Shown: piece after piece, positions 1-10,214 of the stretch
How the letters are laid out: the number at the start of each line of letters is the position of its first letter
How positions within the stretch are numbered: the first letter of the stretch is position 1
Assembly (NCBI GenBank): GCA_004802705.1
Contig: SGPL01000530.1
Location: forward strand, 1 to 22,659
Direction: 5' to 3'
Length of the DNA stretch: 22,659 nt
DNA from: Bondarzewia mesenterica
Lineage: Eukaryota; Basidiomycota; Agaricomycetes; Russulales; Bondarzewiaceae
Made by a program: the position numbers and the translations under genes
Notes under the pieces: generated by a model
Database searches by the model: none
The model's input: only the letters and a program-made list of their open reading frames with translations
Told to the model about the DNA's origin: nothing

Positions 1-302
1 CTCGGCATCGGCACAGACTCGATAGCCTCCATGTCCACATCCACATCCCCCACGACCTCCTTCGCCTCGCTCGTCGCGCTGCTCCCGTCCTCAACCTTCT
101 CCTCCCCGTCATCTCCCCGAGACGAAACGGCAGGCGTGCCCACATCCGTGGCTTCCCCCTCCTCGGTGGGAGTGCCCTCCACAACTTTGCTGGGGGACCG
201 CACGTCCTTCGAACGCAGCGTGCTCGGCCCCGCGACAGGCGCAGCCGCTTCGGGCCTGCGTAAGGGTTTGATGATGATCTTGCCACTGGATGCCTTCGAC
301 AT
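1..302 (-). CDS. N-terminal part of an unrecognised, disordered protein (runs off left edge)
   Basis: Reading leftwards from an ATG at 302 the frame stays open to the window edge, giving about 100 residues. It begins MSKASSGKIIIKPLRRPEA and becomes acidic and rich in S, T, E, D and V (for example a VVGDVDVDMEAIE stretch near the edge). No folded domain, signal peptide or membrane segment is visible. A low-complexity, charged N-terminus of this kind is common in fungal nuclear proteins, but that is inference and I do not recognise the family. The opposite strand is also open over this stretch, as often happens in GC-rich coding DNA. The minus reading is preferred because it has a clean start, an acidic composition and the same orientation as the gene downstream of it in the window. 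Confidence 0.55.
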   Translation of the reverse strand, partial: MSKASSGKIIIKPLRRPEAAAPVAGPSTLRSKDVRSPSKVVEGTPTEEGEATDVGTPAVSSRGDDGEEKVEDGSSATSEAKEVVGDVDVDMEAIESVPMP

Positions 303-885
303 TGCACTCAAACTAGAGAGAGTTAGACGTCGAAGGAGAAACGAAGTTCGGTCTCGACCTGTTCAGCACCAAAAGTTGCCCGGCGCGCTTCACGATCGCG
401 TCACAGAATTTTGTGTACCGTGACATAACGTAATCTGCTACATCTGAAATTTGAAATTATCCACAGTCCCTTCGAGCATCCGAGCAGATTCGAGTCTGAC
501 AGCAAGCCTTAGCTGCTCCATGAATCATGGTGCAAGGATCGCAGCATTGCGATTCAGAGAAAGAGCAAGGAGCACCAATTTATCGTTAAATTTTCAAGCG
601 AGATACTGTACGATGAGCCCGAAGTACACCGCGTCGAGTCATAATTCCGCTTTGCTCTCCCAGTCGATACCATGAAGAGCTCACATAGCCTTCCTGTTCT
701 CCCGTACGATCTCACCAACGTCCGACACGTGTTCGGCACCTTGTACAGATGCTTAAAAAAAAAGAGTACATTCGCCTGCCCTCGCACGAAACCACTCCCG
801 CCGTTCAAAAGCATGACCTCTAATCGAAAACCTTGGTCGCCCTAATACAACACCACACCCGTCAGTCGATGCCAAAAGAACGCTA
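303..885. other. Intergenic: 3' flank of peptidase gene and upstream region of the leftmost gene
   Basis: This 583-base stretch separates the stop of the S41 peptidase gene (886) from the start of the leftmost minus-strand gene (302). It holds an A-run near 755-763. The open frames in it are short, lack family resemblance and include a minus-strand continuation past the peptidase stop that I judge to be noncoding. No RNA gene was seen. Confidence 0.5.
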
Positions 886-3837
886 TCAGAAGACTGACGC
901 AAATTCCCACAGTTTCTGCGGATTGTTGTACGTTTCCGTCGTGTACGGGAAGCGGACTGGACGTTGTTAGTCGGCCAGTGAGATTGTTGTGCGAGCAAGG
1001 ATATCTGCACGGATACGACGGTACTCACACTTGGGCAACTCCGACACATAGGCTGAACAAAGATGATGTCAATTCTACGATCCCAAACTGACCAGTCAAA
1101 CTCACCGATCGGTTTCGACTCATTGAGGAAACTCCACGCTGTACAAACGAGTCAAAAAAAGGTACCCTGCAACCATGGAATGCTTGTTGGCTCACCCGTA
1201 CGCCAGTTATGACTGAAAAATACAATGTACGATTGTCAGATTGTGAGAAAGCGACTCCCGAAGCCAGGCTCATACTGACCGCATATTTGCCGAGACCAGA
1301 CTTCACTCGCTGTAAGTGTAATGCCACTTCAGATGTTCCCTGCACTTACAGATCAGGAGGAGCTAAGGGATCCTATGAGATTGGCCGAAATTTCAACTCA
1401 GCCCCGTGAAAGTCAGCAATAAAAGAAATAGCACCGACATCCTTCACGCCGGCGGTTTTGATCTCCGTATCGAGGTCAGTCCATTCAAGTACTTGGTTCC
1501 CAGCCATGCCTACCGGATCCAAGAAGCGTGAAGAGACAGCGACGAACGAGAAAGACCTGTGTGATCACGCACCTTTGAACTGGACGTCTTCGCCGGGTTT
1601 GCCTCCAAAGACGGCGATCGATGTATTGTGCCGTTCATTCATAAGTGTACTGAACATAGCGCAGGTGGAAGCGCAGTTTCCATTGCTCACTGGAACAGGG
1701 AGCAGAAGTTCATACAATAATTCAGGCAAGCGTCAATAGGTGCACATACCAATGGCAACGTTCCTGAATGTGTCAGGCAGAAGGTGAACGAGATATTTTC
1801 GAGAAGAGGGAGAATTGGTTTACTTCAGATCGAACGGAGGAGTTTGAGGGACGGGCACAGAGTATGGCGTGCAGATGTCCTGAAAAATGTACGACGTCAA
1901 GATGTATTCGATGATATATCTGATACTGCATCAGGAGCTAGAACTCACGTGGAATCTTTGAGAGGTAGGATCAAGGCGCCCGTTCGTCGTTAAGAGTACG
2001 GCGGGATCATTGTAGTCGAATGTCAACGGCATTTCAGTATCATTGAGGAATGCCCCTGCATAGCCATATAATTAGATCTGAAAATATAAGGCATATCTCA
2101 AGAACCGACAATTGTCCGGGCTGTAGAACGTCAAAGCATCGGTGAGACCTTGCGCAATATCGGCCTTCAGAATTTTCTGTGCCAATGGGTTTGCACGGGA
2201 GGTACTCTGGAAGCCCCTGTATAATTCCAAAGATGAATGCAAGGGGGGCGGAGAGGGGAACAAATCGCACGGATATCCAAATTCGAGGCCCGCTAGGAAC
2301 TGATGGAGGAAGAAACCCAAGCAAACGAAGCCGCCTGAATAAAGCAATGAGCTTGGCGGAGGGGCAAGATTCATACCGAGCGGTGGCTTACCCCCGTTGT
2401 TAGTTAGGTCAATCAGAAGCCGAGTCACATTCGAAGATTGAAATTGACTGATTGCTGCCAGAGTATCAGTCTGGAACTGTACAAAGTCGCCCTCGAAAGA
2501 GCCGACGAACATCTTGAAGTGGCTGTTAGAGGATTTGTTTCGTGGCTGAGCTCGTTCACTTACCACTCCAGTTTTGTTATCAGGAAGGATGAACGATTTG
2601 ATGACGCCCGTGCTGCCATTGACAGGAGACAGAGTGGGCAGGAAAGGGTCTGGGAGGGCAATGTCCTGCTTCGACGTCACGTCGACGATCGCAGCACGAG
2701 CTTGGCGAGGTGCCCGCTTGTCGTCTTTGATGGTAGCGGACGCACGAAGATCGACACCATTAGTCGCATCCGTGGCAGCGCAATTATTCGCCCAGCTGTA
2801 TGCATGAAATCAATGTGATTTTGCACATGACACTTCGAGCCTCGAACGTACAAAGAATCCTGGTCGGTGAAAGCAATGCCCAAAAAACTAGCAACGTAGG
2901 GGACTGTGACCGTTTCCGCCTCATTAGAATCGACAGGGATGAGTTTGAATGTCAAAGAGGTCTGGGTCAAGAACGACGGGCCTGCCAGGTCACCAACTCG
3001 TTGAGAGAAACCGGTGCCGGAAATCCTATAGCTACTGAACACGCTGTTCACGCGCACGCCGTGGTCCAGATAGTTCCCTGAAACCGTGCTGGCAATCTTG
3101 TCGACGTAGTCATAGGCATCCATACCGCCAATTTCGAGCACCTTGGCCCCAGCAAGTCTCTGCCAGTCGAACCCAAGTTCGTTGGGTTCGTTAAAGAAGC
3201 TGGTGAAGCCTGAACCTAGAAGGGTCAAAAATTCCACAGAGTCCGGGGCAATGAAGACATTTTGGGTTCCATTGACTTCGAGAGTGACGACAGGAGCAGG
3301 AAGGATGTTCTGATAGGTGTTGTAACAATTCGGGAACCAACCTGAATAGTCATGAAATGTAGCTTGAGGTTGATGTAAAACTGAATCCGTTCTGGGCGTA
3401 CGCACGCGTATGTCCATCATTCAGCTGGGTAGTGAAGTCCCACACATCCAGATTAAAATCATAATCTGTCTGTCATGCGATGTCAGGGACTACGCAAAAG
3501 TTGGAAAAGTACCACTCACCGTGTACCTCGTAGAATTAATTCTTGCAATATCGGCACGAATGTTAGTCGTCGACTCCTGAAATGGTGGAGGGGAATTCAA
3601 ATAAAAATCCTCGAACGTAAAGAAATCAAAGACCCGAGCGATATTATTCAGGACATTCTGCCTGAGTGTCTCGTTGAAGGGGAATGACTTCTGGCATGCA
3701 ATCGCATCAGCTGCTGCCGCAAAGGTCAGGCCGGCGATCTTAGCACAAGGGTCGAAGTTATCAGGAGCCGCGATTGTCTCCAAAACTCCACCTAGCGCGC
3801 CCACAAGCGTGATTCGAGTAAAGAGAGAGGACAACAT
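886..3837 (-). CDS. Secreted S41-family (CPAF-like) serine peptidase, 18 exons
   Basis: The spliced model gives 649 residues. Exons: 3837-3520, 3469-3406, 3341-2852, 2795-2564, 2512-2392, 2334-2271, 2216-2110, 2055-1949, 1879-1824, 1763-1750, 1689-1573, 1509-1439, 1372-1350, 1300-1280, 1212-1196, 1138-1106, 1052-1029 and 956-886. Phases agree at all 17 junctions. The N-terminus is a signal peptide (about residues 1-23, hydrophobic, followed by APDNFDPC). Landmarks of the fungal S41 family are LNDGHTRWFPNC (candidate catalytic His126), FVGSFEGD, LLIDLTNNGGGFVCLG, DPTSQRFHDIC, then NGNCASTCAMF with the candidate nucleophile Ser532, MAGNQVLEW, and near the C-terminus HNWRTAW and RFPYTTETYNNPQ. 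A catalytic Glu is expected after the Ser (E572 or E579 are candidates, unproven). The protein is probably secreted and cleaves peptides of unknown identity. Some ascomycete relatives (UstP type) process RiPP precursors, but no precursor or UstYa-like gene is visible here. The end is set by TGA at 888-886, directly after FASVF. Confidence 0.88.
1750..1763 (-). other. 14-base microexon of the peptidase gene
   Basis: This exon encodes part of the KNVAIV segment just before the nucleophile motif. It is bounded by TTCAG upstream and GTATGT downstream on the minus strand. It is needed to join DLK to NVAIVSNGNCAS in frame; skipping it would destroy the family motif. Confidence 0.8.
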
Positions 3838-4893
3838 TTGCCTTGAGAGCCTTACGCAGATGTGAACGAAAAGTCGACTGTATTGACGTGCGGTCGGTCC
3901 GCACCGTTAAGTACGCATACATGGCGGTTGCCCAGGCAAGGAACCCTGCATATGGTGCGCGATGCGCGACGGGCCTCTCGAAGGCTCGTGTGACGCCAGA
4001 AATAGCACGGCACCGTCAGAGACAAATATCGATGTGGGACATACTCCCGTATTTGGTGCCCCTTGTGAGCTGTCCGGCATTAGCTGAGGTAAAAGATAAG
4101 ACGCCGTGGGAGGAAGTATCGTATTCTCACCGCCCGCGACAGCATCCAGGAGTGCTTTTAGAGAGCCGTATTGGCCGGAAGGAGCCGTTGACTGCCCTGA
4201 CCATGCACCGACATTGATTCGAAAGGCAGATATTAGGTCCGGTTCTTTCGTTCTTCTTTGGAGAAAAGATGTTCGTAATGGCGGTGTTGGTAGCGAATGC
4301 CATGTGCAGTGGCCACGGCGACTTGCTTGATGGTGATGATAGTACCGGTCTCGGACATCTGGAATGATGCCAAATTCGAAGTGAGGATCCGGGTCGAATT
4401 TCCCGGATAGAACAGAAGAGGACCGAAAATACTGGAGGCTGAGACATGGGTATGACCTGAGAACAATCAAAGCGCGTTCTGAATCTTAGAAGTGGTAATG
4501 CTCCAAGTCAGGAGGGTGATGGCGGCACAAGACCCGTTGAAGACTACTCTTTGCTGGAGCGTACTACCTGCCCAGTGTGTGCCTTGAGTTCGACCGACTA
4601 TTTCCGCACTCACTGATCACCAACATCAGATGTTGCGCATCACAGAATCCATAAGCACGCAGCAGCTAAATGAAATTATCGAAGAGGGTGCTCACTAAGG
4701 ACTATTCACTATCACCGATGCGCCCGAGCTCTTCCAGCAAAAATACTTAGATCAAAAGCAGAGGCGTAATCGAGTAATCTCCCAAGCAGCCTGAAATGGC
4801 AAAACAAGATACCCAATACAGTGGTAACTGGCCTCAGTTAATACAACCTTACACAGAACCTATCAGTACAAAGAAAAACTTCCACCGGCGTCA
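3838..4893. other. Unassigned interval upstream of the peptidase gene, with coding-like minus-strand fragments
   Basis: No complete gene could be built here. The minus strand has a frame open for 187 codons (4470-3907) without a good ATG. A second minus-strand frame reads GPLLFYPGNSTRILTSN and then TGTIITIKQVAVATAHG (about 4435-4290). Further upstream a third stretch reads VFNGSCAAITLLTWS (about 4550-4500). These look coding-like in composition but belong to no family I recognise and cannot be joined by convincing splice sites. They may be a decayed gene, a gene with unusual introns, or chance. The last 200 bases or so before 3837 should also hold the peptidase promoter; no clear TATA box was seen. 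Confidence 0.35.
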
Positions 4894-6488
4894 TTAATGC
4901 CAATGCCTGACTTGCAGACCAGCAATGTATTCCACGTCATATTTTTCACCCTTAATCAACTTCGCTGTCCCGTAAGTCTTGACACGAGCATGTTCCCATC
5001 TGAATGAGTGAAGACGAGTCAACCGAATAAAATAACAATAAGAAAAACAGGACTCACTCGTCTGTTGTGGGGATTCTTTCATCAAATATTTTTCGTCCCT
5101 CAGTTTGCACTTTCTTCGATGGCAAGAGGTCAAGGGGTATTCCGTTGATGAAGTGAGCGAAATGGAAGACGCCGAGTCTGCGATATTGAAGCTGGTCCTT
5201 CGGCGGGAGCACGACTAGAGAGAAATCTCAGAAAAGGCTGCGCGAGGTGGTGTCATCTCATGAAAAAAAACTGACCTCTGTGAATAGTACCCTTCAAAAG
5301 GCCTCCGGACATGAAGGATAATTGATCGCCAATGTTGATGACAAGGGCACCATCTTGATGCTAAGGCGGAAAGCCAGTCAGCATGAATGAAAACGGTATG
5401 AATACCAAGATCGAATACTCGCTCTGACATAGCGCCAGTGACCATCCGGCATGAGGATCTGCAACGCCGTTATCGGTTGAGAGACGAGAGTGCTGATTGA
5501 ATTGAAATCGGTGTGGCCACTGAGCATGACGTTGTTCGTTTTCGACGCCTCATCGGATGTCAGGGGGTCATAAATCATATATCTGAAAAGCTAAAAAAGG
5601 AGCGCATAAGGCACGATAATGACGTGAAAAGAAGGCCTTACATCGTCTCCAGTGCGACCCTGTGCGTCTTCATGCAAATTCCAAAGATGACCCTCTTCGA
5701 GACCGAGAACGACGTCAATAAGAGTAAGAACCCGCCGGAGAACTTTTTGACGAGTCTCCTGTTGGTAGTTTAAGCACTTCATCAAAAGCAGGAATAAGGA
5801 AGTATAGGTTCTCACAGCAATATAGGCCTTGACGTCGTTCACATATGGCTGGAGAGGTTTAGGATGCCGCGAAACCGGATCGATGCTTCACAATAAAGGT
5901 CATCTAAAGATTGTCCATTGCAAGTCTGGCAGAGACTCACTGATTTAAGTAGAAATTGTAATGTTCGATCCTGTCCTTGATCCCGTTGCTGATTTCCCAA
6001 TAATTCTGGAGCTACGATCGGAGAGTGGTGTGAGCGCGGAACTTTCGAAGAGTTCAGAAAGTCAGACCTTGTAGCCGATGAAGGACCCTTCTTCTGCTAT
6101 TGGGGCTCGGTGTTGCTCCTTTTCTTCACGAGAGACGCCGTCGAAGGCCAACTGGCCAATGGAGAACTGGTGCTCCAACTGTCGGAAACATTTCAGTTCA
6201 AATTCCGTGAGCGACGCGCGAGAACGCTGACGCTGATGAGAAAAAACTCACAGTCTCCTTTGCTATCCCATGGCCTACGACGTAGAAAAATCCATCTCGC
6301 TGCAAAGCAGTCTCCACCGTTTTGACGAGCTCGCTGCGCTGAGTGTCGTAGAGAGATAAGTCTACCGTCAAGATATCAGCCCATTCAAGCTCCGTCTCGG
6401 TTGTTGGCGGAGGAGCCTTCCATTTGGGAAGAGTGTTCAAGTTCGAATCGCCGGTCACAGAGAAAGGCTCGACGGTTGTGGAGGACAT
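4894..6488 (-). CDS. 2-oxoglutarate/Fe(II)-dependent oxygenase (isopenicillin N synthase-like)
   Basis: The nine-exon model gives 371 residues. Exons: 6488-6252, 6178-6068, 6011-5941, 5885-5816, 5758-5642, 5590-5429, 5360-5276, 5214-5058 and 4999-4894. Phases agree throughout. The N-terminal DIOX_N region carries DGFFYVVGHGI. The jelly-roll core carries the iron ligands in LSGHTDFNS (His228, Asp230) and KGTIHRV (His283). The arginine in QYRRLGVFHF (296 or 297) is the likely 2-oxoglutarate carboxylate ligand. INIGDQLSFMSGG and the HFINGIPLDLLP segment are typical of the family. It should be a soluble, cytosolic hydroxylase, desaturase or ring-forming oxidase, but the substrate cannot be told from sequence. 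The ATG at 6488 has A at -3; upstream in-frame codons before it offer no better ATG. It is transcribed divergently from the urea transporter gene. Its 3' end lies about 1 kb from the peptidase gene, which runs the same way. Confidence 0.93.
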
Positions 6489-7057
6489 ATTCTTCAAGTC
6501 GCAATTTGGGTTTCTTCCCCTCACTCGTCATTCCAAACCATCTTATATGTGATTCATCGGATGTCGTTCTAGTCCCGACGAAGGAACATCGTACGGTGAA
6601 CGGCCGCTTCTCCAGTGCTTGCTAGGCTCATTGCGCCCTTCATTCGCGCCAAAGCACGCAATCTGGAGCCCCATGATCCGCTTGTGTTAGAGAAATGCTC
6701 GCTGAAATCAGAAAGATTAACTTTCTGTACATCTAGGAGTCGCCGTTATCTCTTGCTGTTGCACCATCTTCAATTTCAACAAGACACTCTCGCCTAGCTA
6801 TCACGCATTTTCCAGCCAATCAATGACACTCGCGGTGGGTTCGCTACAGTTTCTTATGGACGATTTTCTTCTGGACTCTCCCGACAATCACACAAACGCA
6901 GTGTGAAACCCTCTATCTTTGGGCGCCATTTTTGGAGTTGATGACAACATTTTCTTCCTGCTCAGAAGCTCTATTCTTATAAGAATCTGCATGTCTGTCA
7001 AGAAGCTTGTCGAGCGCAACCAGGCGCAACCCATAGGCTTATCCGAGTCTCTCCACT
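6489..7057. promoter_or_regulatory. Divergent promoter between oxygenase and urea transporter genes
   Basis: This 569-base spacer separates two start codons that point away from each other. It holds HGATAR-type GATA-factor sites at 6746-6751 (TTATCT), 6798-6803 (CTATCA) and 6913-6918 (CTATCT), plus a GATAAG core at 7038-7043. There is a CCAAT box at 6816-6820. A 14-base perfect palindrome at 6973-6986 has a TTATAA core. Fungal urea transporter genes are typically controlled by nitrogen-regulatory GATA factors. The sites are seen; their use is inferred. GATA motifs are short and occur by chance. Confidence 0.5.
6973..6986. promoter_or_regulatory. Perfect palindrome with TATA-like core upstream of the urea transporter
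   Basis: ATTCTTATAAGAAT is its own reverse complement and lies 72-85 bases before the transporter ATG. The TTATAAG core is at a believable distance for a TATA element. A dimeric factor site is the alternative. Confidence 0.35.
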
Positions 7058-9598
7058 ATGACTGCAATCGCGCACCCTTTGCCTCAGGGCGTCGGCTATG
7101 GTGTCGTCCTTGGTCTCGGATTCTTCTTCGCGCTCATGATGAACGTTATAACATGGGTGCAGGCCAAATACTCCCATTTTTCGCCGAATTCTGCGTCTGA
7201 GTTCACGGCAGCTAGCAGGTCTCTTAAAACTGGCATAGTCGTCGCCGGCATTCTCAGCTCTTGTATGCACTTTTCTCCCCCTCGATGAATCTACCACGCT
7301 AATCCGTGGTATGCCCAGGGACATGGAGTTTGACTCTGCTGCAAAGCGCGACTGAGTCGTACAACATTGGTATTTCTGGAGGATACTGGTATGCGGTGGG
7401 CGGGACACTTCAGATTGCTGTATTCAGCGTCATCGCCAGCAAGGTTAAGATGAACGCGAATCACGCGACGACATTCCCAGAAGTCGCCTACATCCGCTTT
7501 GGAACTGTTGGGCACCTATCTTTCCTATGGTGTGGCATCGTTTGCAATGCGATTGTTTCCGCATGTATCCTTCTTGGAGGTGGGGCCGTGGTGAGCGCAT
7601 TGACGGGAATGAACGCGTATGCTGCGCTGTTCCTCATCCCCGTTGGCGTTGCCGTCTATGTTGCCACTGGGTGGGTCGAAATTTTCGGCTACTTACGAAC
7701 ATCATATTCACATATATTCATAGTGGTCTGCGAGCAACTTTCATCAGTGACGCTACCCACACATTCTTCCTGCTTGGCATCCTTCTTTGTTTTGGCTTCA
7801 TGTCAGTATCACACCCTCCCTGCTTTTCGCTTCGCTGATTTTTTTGCAGCACCTACGCGAAATCTGCAGTCATAGGCAGTCCGGGCAAGATGTGGGACCT
7901 ACTCACGGAAGCAGCGAAAAAGGCCCCTGTTGAGGGAAACTACCATGGCTCTTATTTAACCTTCCGCTCACGATCGGGTGCGATTTTTGCCGTTCAGGTG
8001 TGTTCTGTCACCCTGAGCCTGTCTCTGTTTGTCTGATGCAGCCGTCCCAGTCCATCATCACCGGTTTCGGTCTCGTCACTTGTGACCAAGGTCAGCTCGC
8101 GCTTATATTGTATCCAATTCTTGTATCAAGCCATCACGTATGTAGGTTACTGGTCTCGCGCGATTGCGTCCAACCCGTCAACGACTGCCAAGGCATATTT
8201 TCTTGGTGGATTCGCCTGGTTCTCTATCCCTCTCGCCTGCGGAACTGTGCTTGGCCTGGGTGCCCGCGCTCTTGGTGTTCTTCCAGACTTCCCCGTTCTC
8301 ACCTCAGAGGATGTCGGAGCCGGGCTCGCGGGCGTCGCGACCGCCAGTTACCTCTTGGGTACTGCAGGCTCGGTGCTGATGTTGCTGCTCATTTTCCTCA
8401 GTGTTACCTCAGTGCGTTTGATTGCGACCATCTACACGAAATGCAGAAGGACTGATGATGATTGTCAGGCCTTGAGTGCGGAGATGATAGCAACCTCGAC
8501 GCTGCTCTCATACGATGTTTACAGACATTACTTCAGGCCTTCCGCCAGCAGTTATGAAGTCGTCAATGCCTCGCGGTACTTCATCGTTTTCTGGGCGATC
8601 TTCTCGGGAGGACTTGCTTCCATCTTCAAAGCAGTTGGAATTGTAAGCGATGGCGTGTTTCGAGAATGCCGACTATGTTCTAATTAATTCTCCTCTCGCA
8701 GAACCTTGGTTGGCTGTTCTATTTCCTGGGTGTAGCAACTGCATCCGGTGTCTTCCCCATTGCGTTGACATTCACGTGAGTTGATAAGCTGTATATGATT
8801 CAAAGGTCTTAAGACTGTCGCGTGCATACAGCTGGAAAGATCTCAGCAAGGCCGGCGCTGTTGCCGGATCTTTGGGTGGCATGGCCATTGCCCTTATCGT
8901 CTGGCTGGCCACCGCAAAAGGCATAGGCGGGGCCATCACTGTCCAGACGCTCTCAGATCAATGGGTCTCATTCGCGGGCAACGCCGCTGCCATTATTTCT
9001 GGAGGCGTCCTCTCTATCGGCCTGTCTCTGTGGCGCCCCGCAAACTTTGACTGGGAGAAGACGAGGAACATGGCGGCCATCAAGGAGCCCTCAACGACGA
9101 ATGATAGCGCTGAGGAAGTAAAACGAGACGAGAAGGACGACTTGGATGCAGAGCGGGCGTCTTACAGCGTGGAATTAGCTGAGAAGCCTCAGGAGCATGA
9201 TGGTCTCGACTTCGCTGGTCTGCAAAGGACGTTCAAAATATACGGCTTTATTTTTGCCTCATTGGCATTGATCATCACTTTCGTACGCGTCTTTCTCTCT
9301 TTTAAATCTAGCTGCAGATTCTGATTTGAATTCATGACTTACCAGATCATTCCTGTCCCATTGGGTGCCGCCCCCTACGTGTTTTCAAAGCGCTTCCTTG
9401 CATTTGTTGTGGCCGTCATGTTTGTGAGCATGGATCCCTGCTTGTCCTAGGTATAAGATCACGTTCATTGATCGACACAATCTTTCATAGATATGGCTGT
9501 TCATCGCGGCGTTCTTGGTCGTGTTCTTGCCTATCATCGAATCTCGGAAGGCTTTGTGGAGGATAGCCCGTCAACTCGTGGGTAAGAGTGCTCAGTGA
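7058..9598 (+). CDS. DUR3: Urea active transporter, DUR3 type (sodium:solute symporter family)
   Basis: The eleven-exon model gives 660 residues. Exons: 7058-7262, 7319-7670, 7724-7801, 7850-7997, 8042-8090, 8146-8411, 8469-8642, 8702-8775, 8832-9282, 9346-9423 and 9491-9598. All phases agree. Family landmarks in order are LPQGVGYGVVLGLGFFFAL, FTAASRSLKTG, SSWTWSLTLLQSATESYNIGISGGYWYA, LTGMNAYAALFLIPVGVAVY, GLRATFISDATHT, DQGYWSRAIASNP and ALSAEMIATSTLLSYDVYRHY. Numerous hydrophobic helices fit a plasma-membrane cation/urea symporter. A long acidic, hydrophilic loop encoded in the ninth exon (about residues 520-590) probably faces the cytosol. The protein is a little shorter than the yeast Dur3 protein. 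Reading through the last exon, TGA at 9596-9598 follows GKSAQ; a possible donor at GGTAAG just before it could give a different tail. Regulation by nitrogen status is likely from the family and from GATA sites upstream. Confidence 0.94.
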
Positions 9599-9789
9599 GT
9601 TTTTGAGCCTGAGGGTTCTTTCACAAAAAGGATATGTCGCTGGATTTACGTTTTATTTCTCCTCCCTTTTCTCTATCTCTGTGACGTTCTTATGACTTTG
9701 GCGACTATGGCACGAAATAACGGAATTTGTAGAATTAGATGCTGTTAACGTTCTATCCAACGGTAATATAGACTACACCGTCACCTTGT

Positions 9790-9807
9790 ATCTAGTACAT
9801 CTAGTAC
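9790..9807. repeat. Tandem 9-base repeat
   Basis: The unit ATCTAGTAC occurs twice back to back. It lies about 190 bases after the transporter stop, probably in or near its 3' end. Function unknown. Confidence 0.6.
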
Positions 9808-9913
9808 TGCCGCGGCTGCATCAACGTCTATTCTGACTTCGAGGCGATGTGTATATCGGTGAGCTCGTGATTCCAGTGTAATGTGATCGTCGGGAGCGGC
9901 CAATATTATAGCC

Positions 9914-9925
9914 GACAATATTGTC
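9914..9925. repeat. 12-base perfect palindrome
   Basis: GACAATATTGTC is its own reverse complement and lies about 290 bases before the hydrolase start codon. A related half-sequence CCAATATTATAG sits just to its left. It could be an operator for a dimeric factor, but short palindromes also arise by chance. Confidence 0.45.
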
Positions 9926-10214
9926 AAACTCGATACTTATACCCCGCACAATGACTGGTCATTTCACCAGACGTTTTGAACTTGATCGCGACCGCCTTCC
10001 ATCCGTGATAAGTAAAGTTCAATCTTGTCGGAGGTTGGCAAGAGCTAGAGGCGTCATTGGCCTGATATTATACGAAAGTTTGCCTCAGCTTCTTCCTAGG
10101 TGAGTGTTTCGGAGCTTCTCCTTATCCCGGAATTCTTGAATTACTCCTGTAAGTCTAGCATGCGGTAGCACCTTTCCAGGCCTCGAAATATCCCCTGCTG
10201 CCTAGATAGTGACT

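Larger units (their letters stand above)
9599..10214. other. Intergenic: 3' flank of transporter and promoter region of hydrolase
   Basis: This spacer of about 620 bases holds no convincing gene. It contains a tandem 9-base repeat (9790-9807) and a 12-base perfect palindrome (9914-9925), listed separately. The only open frame of note (9921-10103) has no family resemblance. Confidence 0.5.

Noticed and set aside
31..423. Plus-strand open frame over the leftmost gene
   Set aside because: Its Ser/Pro/Thr-rich composition is what the antisense of an acidic coding region gives. The minus frame starts cleanly and runs to the edge.
554..814. Minus-strand open frame continuing beyond the peptidase stop
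   Set aside because: It could be joined through a GTCTTC...TTAG intron, but the peptidase family ends at about this point and the extra residues resemble nothing. The direct TGA at 888-886 is the simpler end.
6438..6452. tRNA T-loop-like sequence GTTCGAATC
   Set aside because: It lies inside the first exon of the oxygenase gene. No matching A box, acceptor stem or anticodon arm could be drawn around it.
886..6488. A RiPP (dikaritin-like) gene cluster built on the S41 peptidase and the oxygenase
   Set aside because: No UstYa-type (HXXHC) protein and no repeat-bearing secreted precursor was found nearby. S41 peptidases and 2OG oxygenases are common in basidiomycetes outside such clusters.
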